From NCBI GenBank assembly GCA_019638285.1, contig JAHBUB010000001.1, positions 62,001 to 126,000 on the forward strand: a stretch of DNA of 64,000 bases, given 5' to 3'. The DNA is from Cyclobacteriaceae bacterium. Its GTDB lineage: Bacteria; Bacteroidota; Bacteroidia; Cytophagales; Cyclobacteriaceae. Made by a program: the position numbers and the translations under genes. A model generated the notes under the pieces. That model had not been told where the DNA came from. It saw only the letters and a list, made by a program, of their open reading frames with translations, and did no database searches. Shown in pieces: positions 53,556 through 61,288 of this stretch. Position 1 is the stretch's first letter. Every line of letters begins with the position of its first letter.

Positions 53556-53945
53556 TATCGTAATGATTGATACTTGTCTTGTAAATTCAATCTGCTCTTT
53601 TGATAATAGAAGAATAGTTGTTGAGAATATTTTTCTAAGTAACTGATGTAAAAAAAACTTTTAATTTATCTGGTACCCCTATTGATAGAAGCCCCACAAG
53701 CAGCTTGACTGTGAAACTTTAGTTAAAAAATTTATACTTTTGTAGCCTCGAATCAAATATTTGAAAAATTCTATAACGTTCTCAAAAAACCGATGTGTGC
53801 TTAGAGCGGTGGCTGTTCTTTTATTAAACATGAAAGTCTAGAACTACTTCAAATAAGGAATCAGCAATCGGCCAGCCATCTGGAATATGTCTTGCTAAGT
53901 TCAGGCTAACAGTAATTTACATCAAGCTCTATCTATTGCAGGTTC
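53556..53945. other. 390-base intergenic region with an orphan promoter
   Basis: No gene longer than a few codons. It contains an exact TAnnTTTG box (53735-53742). From that point about 200 bases run to the DUF998 stop codon on the other strand. Nothing in them matches a known RNA family to my eye. It may hold a small RNA or a decayed gene. Confidence 0.45.
53735..53742 (+). promoter_or_regulatory. Orphan -7 promoter element
   Basis: TACTTTTG matches TAnnTTTG exactly, in TTTATACTTTTGTAGCC. A -33 TTTG is unclear (TTTAG at 53718 is too close). No plus-strand gene follows until the broken DedA gene at 54838. Confidence 0.5.
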
Positions 53946-54647
53946 TCAACGCATTAAAGGGTTTGTTGGAAGGTTGGTGGTTATGGTTTTTCTATTGCTA
54001 AAAAGAGAACCGCTTTTCTTAACAGAATTCATAAACACAACACCAAGAACAATTAGATAAATGTGGTAATGTAAAATAAAAACCCTTTGCCATAGCCCTT
54101 TATAAGGTATGATGCCAATGCGTGATAGCAAATAAATGAAGATCAATACTATGCCAATTATGAGTACAAATTTTGAGTACTTATTTAGTTTATGGCATTT
54201 CTTCTTTGCGAATATCTTGGAGCCTGCCAGAGGGATAAGAACCAACGCAAAGCCGCCAATAGCTCCGAATACATTATGTGTATTTGGTACAATGGTGTGA
54301 TCATTCCCGATATGATTATTGGGAAACAAACCAGAGCCAAAGCCTTCGCCAAAGCCATATAGAATAATTAGCCATAAGAGTATAACTCCCCATTTTTCCT
54401 TTTTAAATTCTGTCTCCCTTATACCCAAGCCAAAAATAATTAGTAAAAGTCCAAACAAGACTCCCCACAAATTCATATAATTTGCAACAGGGCTATTTGC
54501 AGTGCCTAGCGAACTTTCTGTTTGAGAGGTGAAGTCGTACCCTGGATAAAACAATCCTAATAAAAAAGTGACAACAAAATCACCGACACAAGCGGAAAGA
54601 CAGCAAATGAATGAAAAGGTGGCTATTGATTTGTGAGAATTGCTCAT
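53946..54647 (-). CDS. DUF998 integral membrane protein
   Basis: 233 residues with about six membrane helices. The DUF998 features are the pattern GDFVVTFLLGLFYPGYDFTSQTES near the N-terminus (split here at PGYDFTSQTESSLG), GLFPNNH and HNVFGAIGG. The function is unknown. The gene is AT-rich and lies in a region of repeats and a broken neighbour, so it may be a late arrival. The start codon at 54647 is 190 bases from the divergent broken DedA gene. Confidence 0.8.
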   Translation of the reverse strand: MSNSHKSIATFSFICCLSACVGDFVVTFLLGLFYPGYDFTSQTESSLGTANSPVANYMNLWGVLFGLLLIIFGLGIRETEFKKEKWGVILLWLIILYGFGEGFGSGLFPNNHIGNDHTIVPNTHNVFGAIGGFALVLIPLAGSKIFAKKKCHKLNKYSKFVLIIGIVLIFIYLLSRIGIIPYKGLWQRVFILHYHIYLIVLGVVFMNSVKKSGSLFSNRKTITTNLPTNPLMR

Positions 54648-54837
54648 TCCTTAATAAAATCAACTTATACACATATAATCATATTTGAAATATGGGCGCC
54701 AAAATAACTGCATCCGCTTAGATGTTTTATTATCTGTAATGTCACACATTTAATGATTTAAATAGCCTGTACATTCATTTTTTTAAAAGTAGGAAGTGAC
54801 TTAATTTGACTTTTTCATCCTATGCCTAAAATAGTAC

Positions 54838-55419
54838 ATGAACCACATAGGCTATTTGGCCGTTTTCTTTGGAAGTCTAATTGAAGGAGAAACCGCAATC
54901 ATTACAGGTTCATTTCTATCGCATTGAGGTTATTTTGAGTTACCAAAGGTTATGGTCATCGCTATGTTGGCTGCACTTTTCATCGATTGGGTCTATTTTT
55001 TTATTAGCAGGAAACAAGGAAGAAAATTTTTTCATAGACGCCCCAAGCTAGAGATCAAGCTGAACAGAATAACAGAAAGGATAGAAGCGCACCCGATATT
55101 CTTTATGCTCTTTTATAGATTTATGCATGGCTTACGAATTCCCCTTGCAATAGCATTTGGCTTAAGTGGTTTTAGCGTTTTACAGTACGGGATTCTTAGT
55201 TTTATTGGTACTGTACTTTGGGTAGTTTCGTATTCTGCAATAGGATACTTTTTTGGCGCAGTCATAGCTGCTAATTTGACGACTATAGAACATCATGAGT
55301 TTCTAATTACTGCAGTCATTCTTTTACTTTCCTTATCTGTTTTTTATTTTATAAGAAAAAGAAATACCGGGAGTCTTATGAAACCCACTGGCACCTGTCA
55401 GACTTTACCAAAAGATTAG
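54838..55419 (+). pseudogene. DedA/SNARE-associated family membrane protein, broken by an in-frame TGA
   Basis: From the ATG at 54838 the frame reads MNHIGYLAVFFGSLIEGETA and ITGSFLSH, then a TGA at 54925-54927, then GYFELPKVMVIAMLA and onward in the same frame to 55419. DedA proteins have G-S-L-I-E-G-E-T and F-L-A-H-R-G-Y here, so the stop most likely replaced CGA (Arg) in HRGY by one C-to-T change. Read through, it would be 193 residues, the normal DedA length, with the conserved F-x-R-F-x-H-G-x-R motif (FYRFMHGLR) intact. A short form could start at 54952, but it lacks the first helix. DedA proteins move lipid carriers or protons; this copy is probably dead, or the base is a sequencing error. 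Confidence 0.85.
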
Positions 55420-55493
55420 AATTTTTAAAACGCCCATCCTCCTGCGCCATTGGCAGGCCATTTTGAATTTAGGTTAAAATGCTGGCAGGTGTC
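55390..55493. repeat. Imperfect inverted repeat overlapping the DedA 3' end
   Basis: GGCACCTGTCAG (55390-55401) and CTGGCAGGTGTC (55482-55493) are inverse complements at 10 of 12 positions, about 80 bases apart. The first copy lies in the last codons of the broken DedA frame (KPTGTCQT). The second is in the spacer. It looks like a REP-like or small mobile element. Confidence 0.5.
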
Positions 55494-55653
55494 AAGTCCA
55501 CATATTCAAATTGATAGGATATGCAGTCACATTTGATATATCTATAAAAGTTATTGGTTCACTTACATTTCGGATTAAAATAACAATGATGGATGCAATC
55601 CATTATTAATTATATTTTTATTATTAATTTTAGACACAACCTCATTCTAATTT

Positions 55654-56022
55654 ATGTCAAATATTAAAACTGTCATTGAAGAGTGGAGCGTAAAAGATCT
55701 TGAAGATGGATCATCTTTGAATATCACGGTATTGGGATGCACCGAATTAGGAAATCAATCGAAGCCTGGAATTCAAGTATGTTACATGGGTAACTTCATC
55801 AACTTTGAACCGTTGGCTGTAGAGCGATGGAATTATCAAGCTAGTAAAGTCAATGCATCAGAATATCTATTGGCTGATCTTTCCTGGACGGTGCATGAAG
55901 ATCAGTATATCAAAGTATATCTTATTCCCGGTTCGCCCCTAAAGGCTAAGGTGGAAGTGAAAACGCGCAGCTCGAAGCCTGTTATCAAAGAATACGAACT
56001 TCCATTTGTGATAGCAGATTAA
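55654..56022 (+). CDS. Hypothetical protein, 122 residues
   Basis: No family recognised. The protein starts MSNIKTVIEEWSVKDLEDGS and has no signal peptide or membrane segment. It reads as a beta-rich soluble domain (SSLNITVLGC, GIQVCYMGNFINFEP, YIKVYLIPGSPLKAKVEVK). It stands alone between the repeat-rich stretch and the tRNA gene, with a strong terminator about 100 bases after its stop. The TATTTTTATTATTAATTTTAG upstream (split at TATTTTTATTATTAATTT) is AT-rich promoter-like DNA. Confidence 0.65.
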   Translation: MSNIKTVIEEWSVKDLEDGSSLNITVLGCTELGNQSKPGIQVCYMGNFINFEPLAVERWNYQASKVNASEYLLADLSWTVHEDQYIKVYLIPGSPLKAKVEVKTRSSKPVIKEYELPFVIAD

Positions 56023-56122
56023 AAGTGGGTTCTAAAGATTCTTTCTATGAAAAGAAGTACGAATTGATAGTTGGTGTTATGGTTCACAAAATAGCGTTCA
56101 AATTATGCATCGCTAAAAATGA

Positions 56123-56153
56123 AAAAAGCTTTCAGGATTACTGAAAGCTTTTT
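56123..56153. terminator. Bidirectional terminator between the 122-residue gene and tRNA-Leu
   Basis: AAAAAGCTTTCAG (56123-56135) pairs perfectly with CTGAAAGCTTTTT (56141-56153), loop GATTA. It ends one transcript from each side: the hypothetical gene on the plus strand and the tRNA on the minus strand, whose 3' end is at 56155. Confidence 0.92.
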
Positions 56154-56154
56154 G

Positions 56155-56236
56155 TACCTGAGGCCGGAATCGAACCGGCACGTCTTTCGACACACGATTT
56201 TGAGTCGTGCGCGTCTACCAATTCCGCCACTCAGGC
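56155..56236 (-). tRNA. tRNA-Leu (anticodon CAA)
   Basis: 82 bases on the minus strand. The acceptor GCCTGAG pairs with CTCAGGT (one G-U), discriminator A at 56155. The D arm is TGGCGGAATTGGTAGACGC (19 bases). The anticodon stem CACGA/TCGTG encloses CTCAAAA, so the anticodon is CAA. The variable arm is long, as in class II leucine tRNAs, and the T arm holds GGTTCGATTCC. CCA is not encoded. A strong terminator follows at once. Confidence 0.95.
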
Positions 56237-56290
56237 AGGTACTTGGGTAATCGGGTTGCAAATATGCTCAAACTTTGAGTTTCTGACAAT

Positions 56291-56584
56291 CTACAGCTCG
56301 ATATATTTCTCAAGAGAAAATGCCTGTGTGCGTTCCGAAAATAATGTTTTCACCCGCCCCCATACGCTTCCAAAAAGAGCTGACTTTCTATAGCTTTCCA
56401 AACTTTCGGGACGATCCCAGTGACTTAAAGTGGTGTAACAGTTCGCATCCTCGCTGTCCTTAAGCAGTTGAAGATGTGAGCATCCCGGAAAATTTCTGAT
56501 GGCTTCTTTGTTATCATTGAAAATTTCAAGGAATTCATCAATTCCTGCTTTTGTGAAGTGCATCCTTACAATTCGTATCAACAT
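56291..56584 (-). CDS. Antibiotic biosynthesis monooxygenase (ABM) domain protein
   Basis: 97 residues, a dimeric alpha-beta barrel of the ABM/YgiN type. Features are MLIRIVRMHFTKAGIDEFLE at the start, FPGCSHLQLL, YTTLSHWDRPESLESY and FLEK-like end. Substrate unknown; such domains act on quinones or haem, or may be structural. Two bases separate it from the SAM hydroxide adenosyltransferase gene on the same strand, so they are one transcript. Confidence 0.85.
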   Translation of the reverse strand: MLIRIVRMHFTKAGIDEFLEIFNDNKEAIRNFPGCSHLQLLKDSEDANCYTTLSHWDRPESLESYRKSALFGSVWGRVKTLFSERTQAFSLEKYIEL

Positions 56585-56586
56585 GG

Positions 56587-57360
56587 CTATTCGTCAAAAG
56601 TTATGCTTATTGGACTATCGTATATCAACCCTAAAAGTTCACTGGCATTGCCCTTATAAATGCCAATTTCCAATAATCCCTGGCTATTGAATATCAGAAA
56701 ACAATCGCCCTGTTCCGTTTGATTGTAATTGTTATGTATTCGTCTGAATTTCTCCCCGCCAAACTGAACGGTAAAATTTTTTCCTTTGCTTAAAATGTCA
56801 AAATCAGTTTTGGGAATATTGGTAATAAGATTTCCATAATGATCTACCCTGATCACATGTCCCGAAATCAGCCTACGGGTGGCCTTCACATGCCTGTCGA
56901 TCATTTTCTTAAAAGAGGGCATTGGCTTCCCCAGGCTTGTAATGGCAACGCCACTAGCGAGTTTGGCCGCTGCGGGGGCAAGTATGTCTTTTTCTGGGAA
57001 GGTAGATTCTATTGTATTGATAGTGTTGAGTGCTACAAGTTGTTGATGGGGTTTTGAACTGATCAAGCCAAATAGACCATTGTCTACTCCTGTGAAAAAA
57101 TGATCTTCCAGTTGTAACGCAATGTGTGCATCTCCTACATTTCCTATTGCGTCTACTCCCACTAAGTGCACGGTTCCCTTTGGAAAATCTCTAAATGCCG
57201 CCCTGAGTAAGAATGCCCCATGAGCGACATCACAAGCCTCTACCTGATGGCTAATGTCCACGATATTAATGCCGGGATTTACCTTTAAAATGGCAGCCTT
57301 AATTGACCCGGCATAATGATCACTTTTTCCGCTGTCGGTAAGAAGGGTTACAATGGCCAT
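56587..57360 (-). CDS. S-adenosylmethionine hydroxide adenosyltransferase (DUF62 family)
   Basis: 257 residues. The N-terminus VTLLTDSGKSDHYAGSIKAA matches the family start TDFG..D.yvG, followed by VDISHQVEACDVAHGAFLL, VHLVGVDAIGN and the C-terminal strand GNLITNIPKTDF. The family hydrolyses SAM to adenosine and methionine; related enzymes make fluoro- and chloro-adenosine, but no halogenase context is seen. Its start codon and that of an upstream-extended phoH frame share the palindrome ATGGCCAT (57353-57360). Confidence 0.9.
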   Translation of the reverse strand: MAIVTLLTDSGKSDHYAGSIKAAILKVNPGINIVDISHQVEACDVAHGAFLLRAAFRDFPKGTVHLVGVDAIGNVGDAHIALQLEDHFFTGVDNGLFGLISSKPHQQLVALNTINTIESTFPEKDILAPAAAKLASGVAITSLGKPMPSFKKMIDRHVKATRRLISGHVIRVDHYGNLITNIPKTDFDILSKGKNFTVQFGGEKFRRIHNNYNQTEQGDCFLIFNSQGLLEIGIYKGNASELLGLIYDSPISITFDE

Positions 57361-57457
57361 TGACGAACTCTATTGCTACCTGCATCGTTATGAAGCGAGT
57401 AGTATATTTTTACTAGATTTAACCTCAAAAATAGAAGATTTCAACCACAATATTTCA

Positions 57458-58402
57458 TTGATAGAAAAAAGCGTTACACTCGAAAATTTATCTTTACCTG
57501 ATTTCCTTGGTATAGAGAATAAGAACATCAATCAATTAGCATCGGCTTTTCCTAAAAGTAAAATTGTTTCCAGAGGGAATGAAATCTTGATACAAGGGGA
57601 TTCTGATGAAATCATTCAGATTACTGATGTACTGGATTCATTGATAAGACACTTTCATCAATATGGTAAGATTACTGAAGAGAATGTGAAGGGATTTATC
57701 ACCCAGGAAAGGCAAGAAAATATCGCTGAAAACGATCCGGAGGGTCTTCTGCTTTATGGTACGCGGGGAACACCCATTAAAGTGAAAACAGTGAATCAAC
57801 AGCGTCTTGTTGAATCTGTGAAAAGCAATGATCTCGTTTTTGCACTTGGCCCTGCGGGTACAGGTAAGACCTATATATCTGTAGCGATGGCGGTGAGGGC
57901 ATTGAAAAATAAACAGGTAAAGAAAATAATCATCACACGTCCGGCAGTAGAAGCAGGTGAAAATCTCGGTTTTTTGCCTGGCGATTTAAAGGAAAAGATT
58001 GCCCCCTATTTGCGCCCTATCTATGACGCACTCCATGATATGATTCCTTTTGAGAAGTTGGGGTATTATATGGAACGTGAAATTATTGAAATTGCCCCAC
58101 TGGCCTATATGCGCGGACGTACTCTTAACAACGCATTCATTTTGCTTGATGAAGCTCAAAACACCACGCCAATGCAAATGAAGATGTTTCTTACCCGTAT
58201 GGGACCTAACTCAAAAATGATTGTGACAGGGGATACCTCCCAGATCGATCTTCCCAATAATCAACGTTCTGGCCTAAAGGAGGCGGTCAGAATTCTAAAT
58301 CAAACAGAAGGAATTGGTTTTGTAGAACTCAATGAACGTGATGTGGTACGACATCGACTCGTAAGGAATATCATTCTTGCTTACGAGAAGCACCCCGAGT
58401 AA
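57458..58402 (+). CDS. phoH: PhoH-family ATPase
   Basis: 315 residues if started at the TTG at 57458, which begins MIEKSVTLENLSLPDFLG, the usual N-terminus of PhoH in this phylum. An ATG at 57353 extends it by 35 residues of non-family-like sequence and overlaps the divergent gene. Walker A is GPAGTGKTYIS, Walker B FILLDEAQNTT; TSQIDLP and the C-terminal RHRLVRNII are also conserved. PhoH proteins are RNA-helicase/RNase-linked ATPases with a KH-like N-terminus. A spacer with TATATTTTTACT (57401-57412) may hold the promoter. Confidence 0.93.
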   Translation: MIEKSVTLENLSLPDFLGIENKNINQLASAFPKSKIVSRGNEILIQGDSDEIIQITDVLDSLIRHFHQYGKITEENVKGFITQERQENIAENDPEGLLLYGTRGTPIKVKTVNQQRLVESVKSNDLVFALGPAGTGKTYISVAMAVRALKNKQVKKIIITRPAVEAGENLGFLPGDLKEKIAPYLRPIYDALHDMIPFEKLGYYMEREIIEIAPLAYMRGRTLNNAFILLDEAQNTTPMQMKMFLTRMGPNSKMIVTGDTSQIDLPNNQRSGLKEAVRILNQTEGIGFVELNERDVVRHRLVRNIILAYEKHPE

Positions 58403-58444
58403 CAATTGGGTTGATTCGGGAATTTCTTTATTGTAACTTAAGGC

Positions 58445-60502
58445 ATGTTTCGGTGGATACCCTATGCCATGGTGAGAATTGCGGCATTCTTTATTGCGGG
58501 AATTTTATTGGGTATCTATCAGCCCAATCTAATTACGCTCCGTTTAGCTGAAATCATACTTTTCATTTTTGTGGCTCTTTACACGCTGCTTCACTGGAGT
58601 ATTTCTAATAAAAGGAGTAATCTGGTTTTGGGAGGCATAGGTCTCTTTGCCATCTTTTTTGCTGGTTATGTACACTTATTGTCATTTATTGGCTGGAATC
58701 AACCTGATCATTTATCAACTTACAAAGGAGATATTAAATATTACCAGGCTTCACTTTTGGGCTTACCAGAAGACAAAACCAACTCTTATAAATATACCGT
58801 AAAGATTTTAAAAGTATTTGACGGAAAATCCTGGATACCCACCGATACAAAAGCACTGATTTATATTCGAAAAACTGAAGGACAATCCAATTTTTTTTAC
58901 GGTGATAGAATATTAGTACGAGGAAAGCCTCAACTTTTACAGCCACCTCAAAATCCATTTGAATTTGACTTCAAGAGGTTTTTGAGTTTTAAGAACATCT
59001 ACTACCAGCAATTTTTAAAAAGCGATCAGGTTCAATTGATCTCATCAATAAAGACAAAAGATTTAATGTATTATTCCTTCATCGCCAGGGAATGGGGTAC
59101 GAAGCAACTCAAAGCACAATTGCCCAATAAAAAGGAACAGGCGATTGCGTTAGCACTTACACTCGGGGTAACAGAGGGTATTGACAATGAACTTCAAAGT
59201 GCTTATGCCTCCAGTGGCGCCATGCACGTACTGGCAGTCTCTGGATTGCACGTAGGTATTTTGTATGGAATAGTAATGTTGCTGCTTAGGCCATTACGGA
59301 ACCAATCCTGGGGCAGATGGGTGATTGCGGTCATTGGTCTCGTAGTGTTATGGTCTTTTGCCTTTATTACAGGGCTATCTCCTTCAGTTTTAAGAGCAGT
59401 CACTATGTTTTCCTTTATTGCAATTGCAAAACCATTCGGAAGAAGAACAAGCATTTATAATACCCTCGCAGCTTCTGCATTTATATTACTATTATTCGAT
59501 CCGTATTTAATTATGTCTGTGGGCTTTCAGCTGTCTTATCTTGCTGTATTGGGGATTGTCACCATTCATCGTCCGCTTTATCTGGCGTGGGAACCAAAGA
59601 GTGCAGCTCTTGATTGGATATGGAATATCTCTTGTGTTTCCATAGCCGCGCAATTGGCTACTTTTTCGTTGGGTGTTTTATACTTTCATCAGTTCCCCGT
59701 TTATTTTTTGTTTTCAAACCTCTTTGTTATTCCTGGTGCTATTGCTGTTTTGGTAACTAGTATTTTAGTACTGGCCACCAGTATAATTGCTCCACTTGCT
59801 GCTTTTTTTGGAACGATACTTCATTGGCTGATTCAAATTCTCAATTTTGGAGTATTCACTTTCGAAAAATTTCCATTCAGTCTTATCAATGATATTTATA
59901 TCACCACCCTTCAATGCTGGTTGCTGATTTTGGCAATCGGGTTTTCGCTCCTTTTGTTTCATGAGAAGAAATTCTCTCTAATGATAATAACATTTGCTTT
60001 GGTAACTGTCTTTTCAGGGATTCAATGGCAACATCACATGGACGATGTAAAGAAGAATCGTTTTGTTGTCTATAATATTTCGGGCCATCAAGGTATTGAA
60101 TGGATTTCAAATGGTCACTCACTATTTTTTGGGGATTCATCATTGGTTATGGATGCAGAACGAATGCGTTTTCATATAAGACCTAATCGTTTGTTTTGTG
60201 GTGTCAGTAATTTTGAAAATAATTTTTCTACCAAGGCACCCAAGGTATTTGAGAAATATGGAAAGAAAATTGGCATAATTAACAGCCCCATCTCATCCTG
60301 GCCTGGTAATTTAAAATTAGATTATCTGATTGTTGGAAATAATTCATTCCATTCGTTGGTCCAGGCACGGAATACCATCAATTTTGACAAATTAATATTG
60401 GATAGCAGTAACAGTTCATATCTTGCAAGTCGCATTCAAAATGAGGATGATGAGGTGGTTCACGCTGTTCAACATGAGGGTGCATTTGTAGAAATATTTT
60501 AA
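58445..60502 (+). CDS. ComEC/Rec2-family DNA uptake channel
   Basis: 685 residues with about ten membrane helices. An N-terminal DUF4131-like domain (20-200) leads to the competence core with HVLAVSGLHVGILYG, FITGLSPSVLRA, GFQLSYLAVLGI. The last 160 residues are soluble, but the HxHxDH metal motif of a full metallo-beta-lactamase domain is not visible, so this is a short ComEC. It imports single-stranded DNA in natural transformation. It follows phoH by 42 bases and precedes the enoyl-CoA hydratase gene by two bases, so these may be one transcript. Confidence 0.92.
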   Translation: MFRWIPYAMVRIAAFFIAGILLGIYQPNLITLRLAEIILFIFVALYTLLHWSISNKRSNLVLGGIGLFAIFFAGYVHLLSFIGWNQPDHLSTYKGDIKYYQASLLGLPEDKTNSYKYTVKILKVFDGKSWIPTDTKALIYIRKTEGQSNFFYGDRILVRGKPQLLQPPQNPFEFDFKRFLSFKNIYYQQFLKSDQVQLISSIKTKDLMYYSFIAREWGTKQLKAQLPNKKEQAIALALTLGVTEGIDNELQSAYASSGAMHVLAVSGLHVGILYGIVMLLLRPLRNQSWGRWVIAVIGLVVLWSFAFITGLSPSVLRAVTMFSFIAIAKPFGRRTSIYNTLAASAFILLLFDPYLIMSVGFQLSYLAVLGIVTIHRPLYLAWEPKSAALDWIWNISCVSIAAQLATFSLGVLYFHQFPVYFLFSNLFVIPGAIAVLVTSILVLATSIIAPLAAFFGTILHWLIQILNFGVFTFEKFPFSLINDIYITTLQCWLLILAIGFSLLLFHEKKFSLMIITFALVTVFSGIQWQHHMDDVKKNRFVVYNISGHQGIEWISNGHSLFFGDSSLVMDAERMRFHIRPNRLFCGVSNFENNFSTKAPKVFEKYGKKIGIINSPISSWPGNLKLDYLIVGNNSFHSLVQARNTINFDKLILDSSNSSYLASRIQNEDDEVVHAVQHEGAFVEIF

Positions 60503-60504
60503 TT

Positions 60505-61278
60505 ATGAGCAATGTATTGTACGAAGTAAATGATCGGATTTGTTTTTTGACATTAAATCGTCCGGAGAAAAAGAATGCACTTAATGCGGAAATGGTTTCA
60601 GATCTCAAAGATCTATTTACCAAAGCAGAAGCCGATGCCAATGTAAAAGTGATTGTACTAAAGGCCAATGGCGATGTGTTTTGTAGTGGTGCAGATTTGG
60701 AGTCTCTTCAACAACTTCAAAAGAATTCCTATGAAGAAAATCTAAATGATTCTAAGCATCTAAAAGAATTATTCTTTCAAATTTACACCCTAAAAAAAGT
60801 AGTTATAGCGCAGGTGCAGGGACATGCGATTGCTGGTGGATGCGGATTGGCTACTGTATGTGATTTTGTTTTTGCTATCCCAAAGGCTAAAATGGGCTAT
60901 ACTGAAGTGCGCATTGGATTTATACCTGCTATTGTAATGGTATTCTTACTTCGAAAAGTGGGAGAACAGAAGGCAAAGCAATTGCTTTTGAGTGGGGAGC
61001 TAATTTCAGGAGAGGATTCACTGAAGTTCGGATTGGTGAACCATCTTGTTTCAGAAGGGCAACTGTCAGAAGAAGTGATTTTATTTTGCACTCGACTTAT
61101 TCAAAATAATTCTATCCAGTCAATGGAGTTAACTAAGCAAATGATTGCTCAATCACAATCTATGACACTTGGGGATGGACTTGACTATGCTGCGGAGATG
61201 AATGCCAAGGCAAGAGGAACTGAAGATTGCAAGCGTGGGATAGCTGCCTTTCTGAACAAAGAAAAATTGACCTGGTAA
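60505..61278 (+). CDS. Enoyl-CoA hydratase/isomerase family protein
   Basis: 257 residues of the crotonase fold. Oxyanion-hole blocks are FCSGADLESL and GHAIAGGCGLATVCDF. The catalytic region is MGYTEVRIGFIPAIV, with one Glu in the YTEVR position, as in methylglutaconyl-CoA hydratases. The reaction is not settled: beta-oxidation, leucine breakdown or phenylacetate breakdown. The paa operon lies 30 kb away, so a link is only possible. It is two bases after comEC and ten before recQ. Confidence 0.88.
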   Translation: MSNVLYEVNDRICFLTLNRPEKKNALNAEMVSDLKDLFTKAEADANVKVIVLKANGDVFCSGADLESLQQLQKNSYEENLNDSKHLKELFFQIYTLKKVVIAQVQGHAIAGGCGLATVCDFVFAIPKAKMGYTEVRIGFIPAIVMVFLLRKVGEQKAKQLLLSGELISGEDSLKFGLVNHLVSEGQLSEEVILFCTRLIQNNSIQSMELTKQMIAQSQSMTLGDGLDYAAEMNAKARGTEDCKRGIAAFLNKEKLTW

Positions 61279-61288
61279 GATTTAGCTG

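Noticed and set aside
54925..54927. Selenocysteine or TGA recoding in the DedA gene
   Set aside because: DedA proteins have Arg there, no SECIS-like hairpin was seen behind the TGA, and one C-to-T change explains it more simply.
56587..57360. Fluorinase or chlorinase activity for the DUF62 protein
   Set aside because: No halogen-specific context and no matching residues that I can verify; SAM hydrolysis is the common activity of the family.
60505..61278. paaF or paaG of the phenylacetate pathway
   Set aside because: Generic crotonase features, 30 kb from paaABCD and in a transcript with comEC and recQ; the YTEVR block fits methylglutaconyl-CoA hydratase as well.
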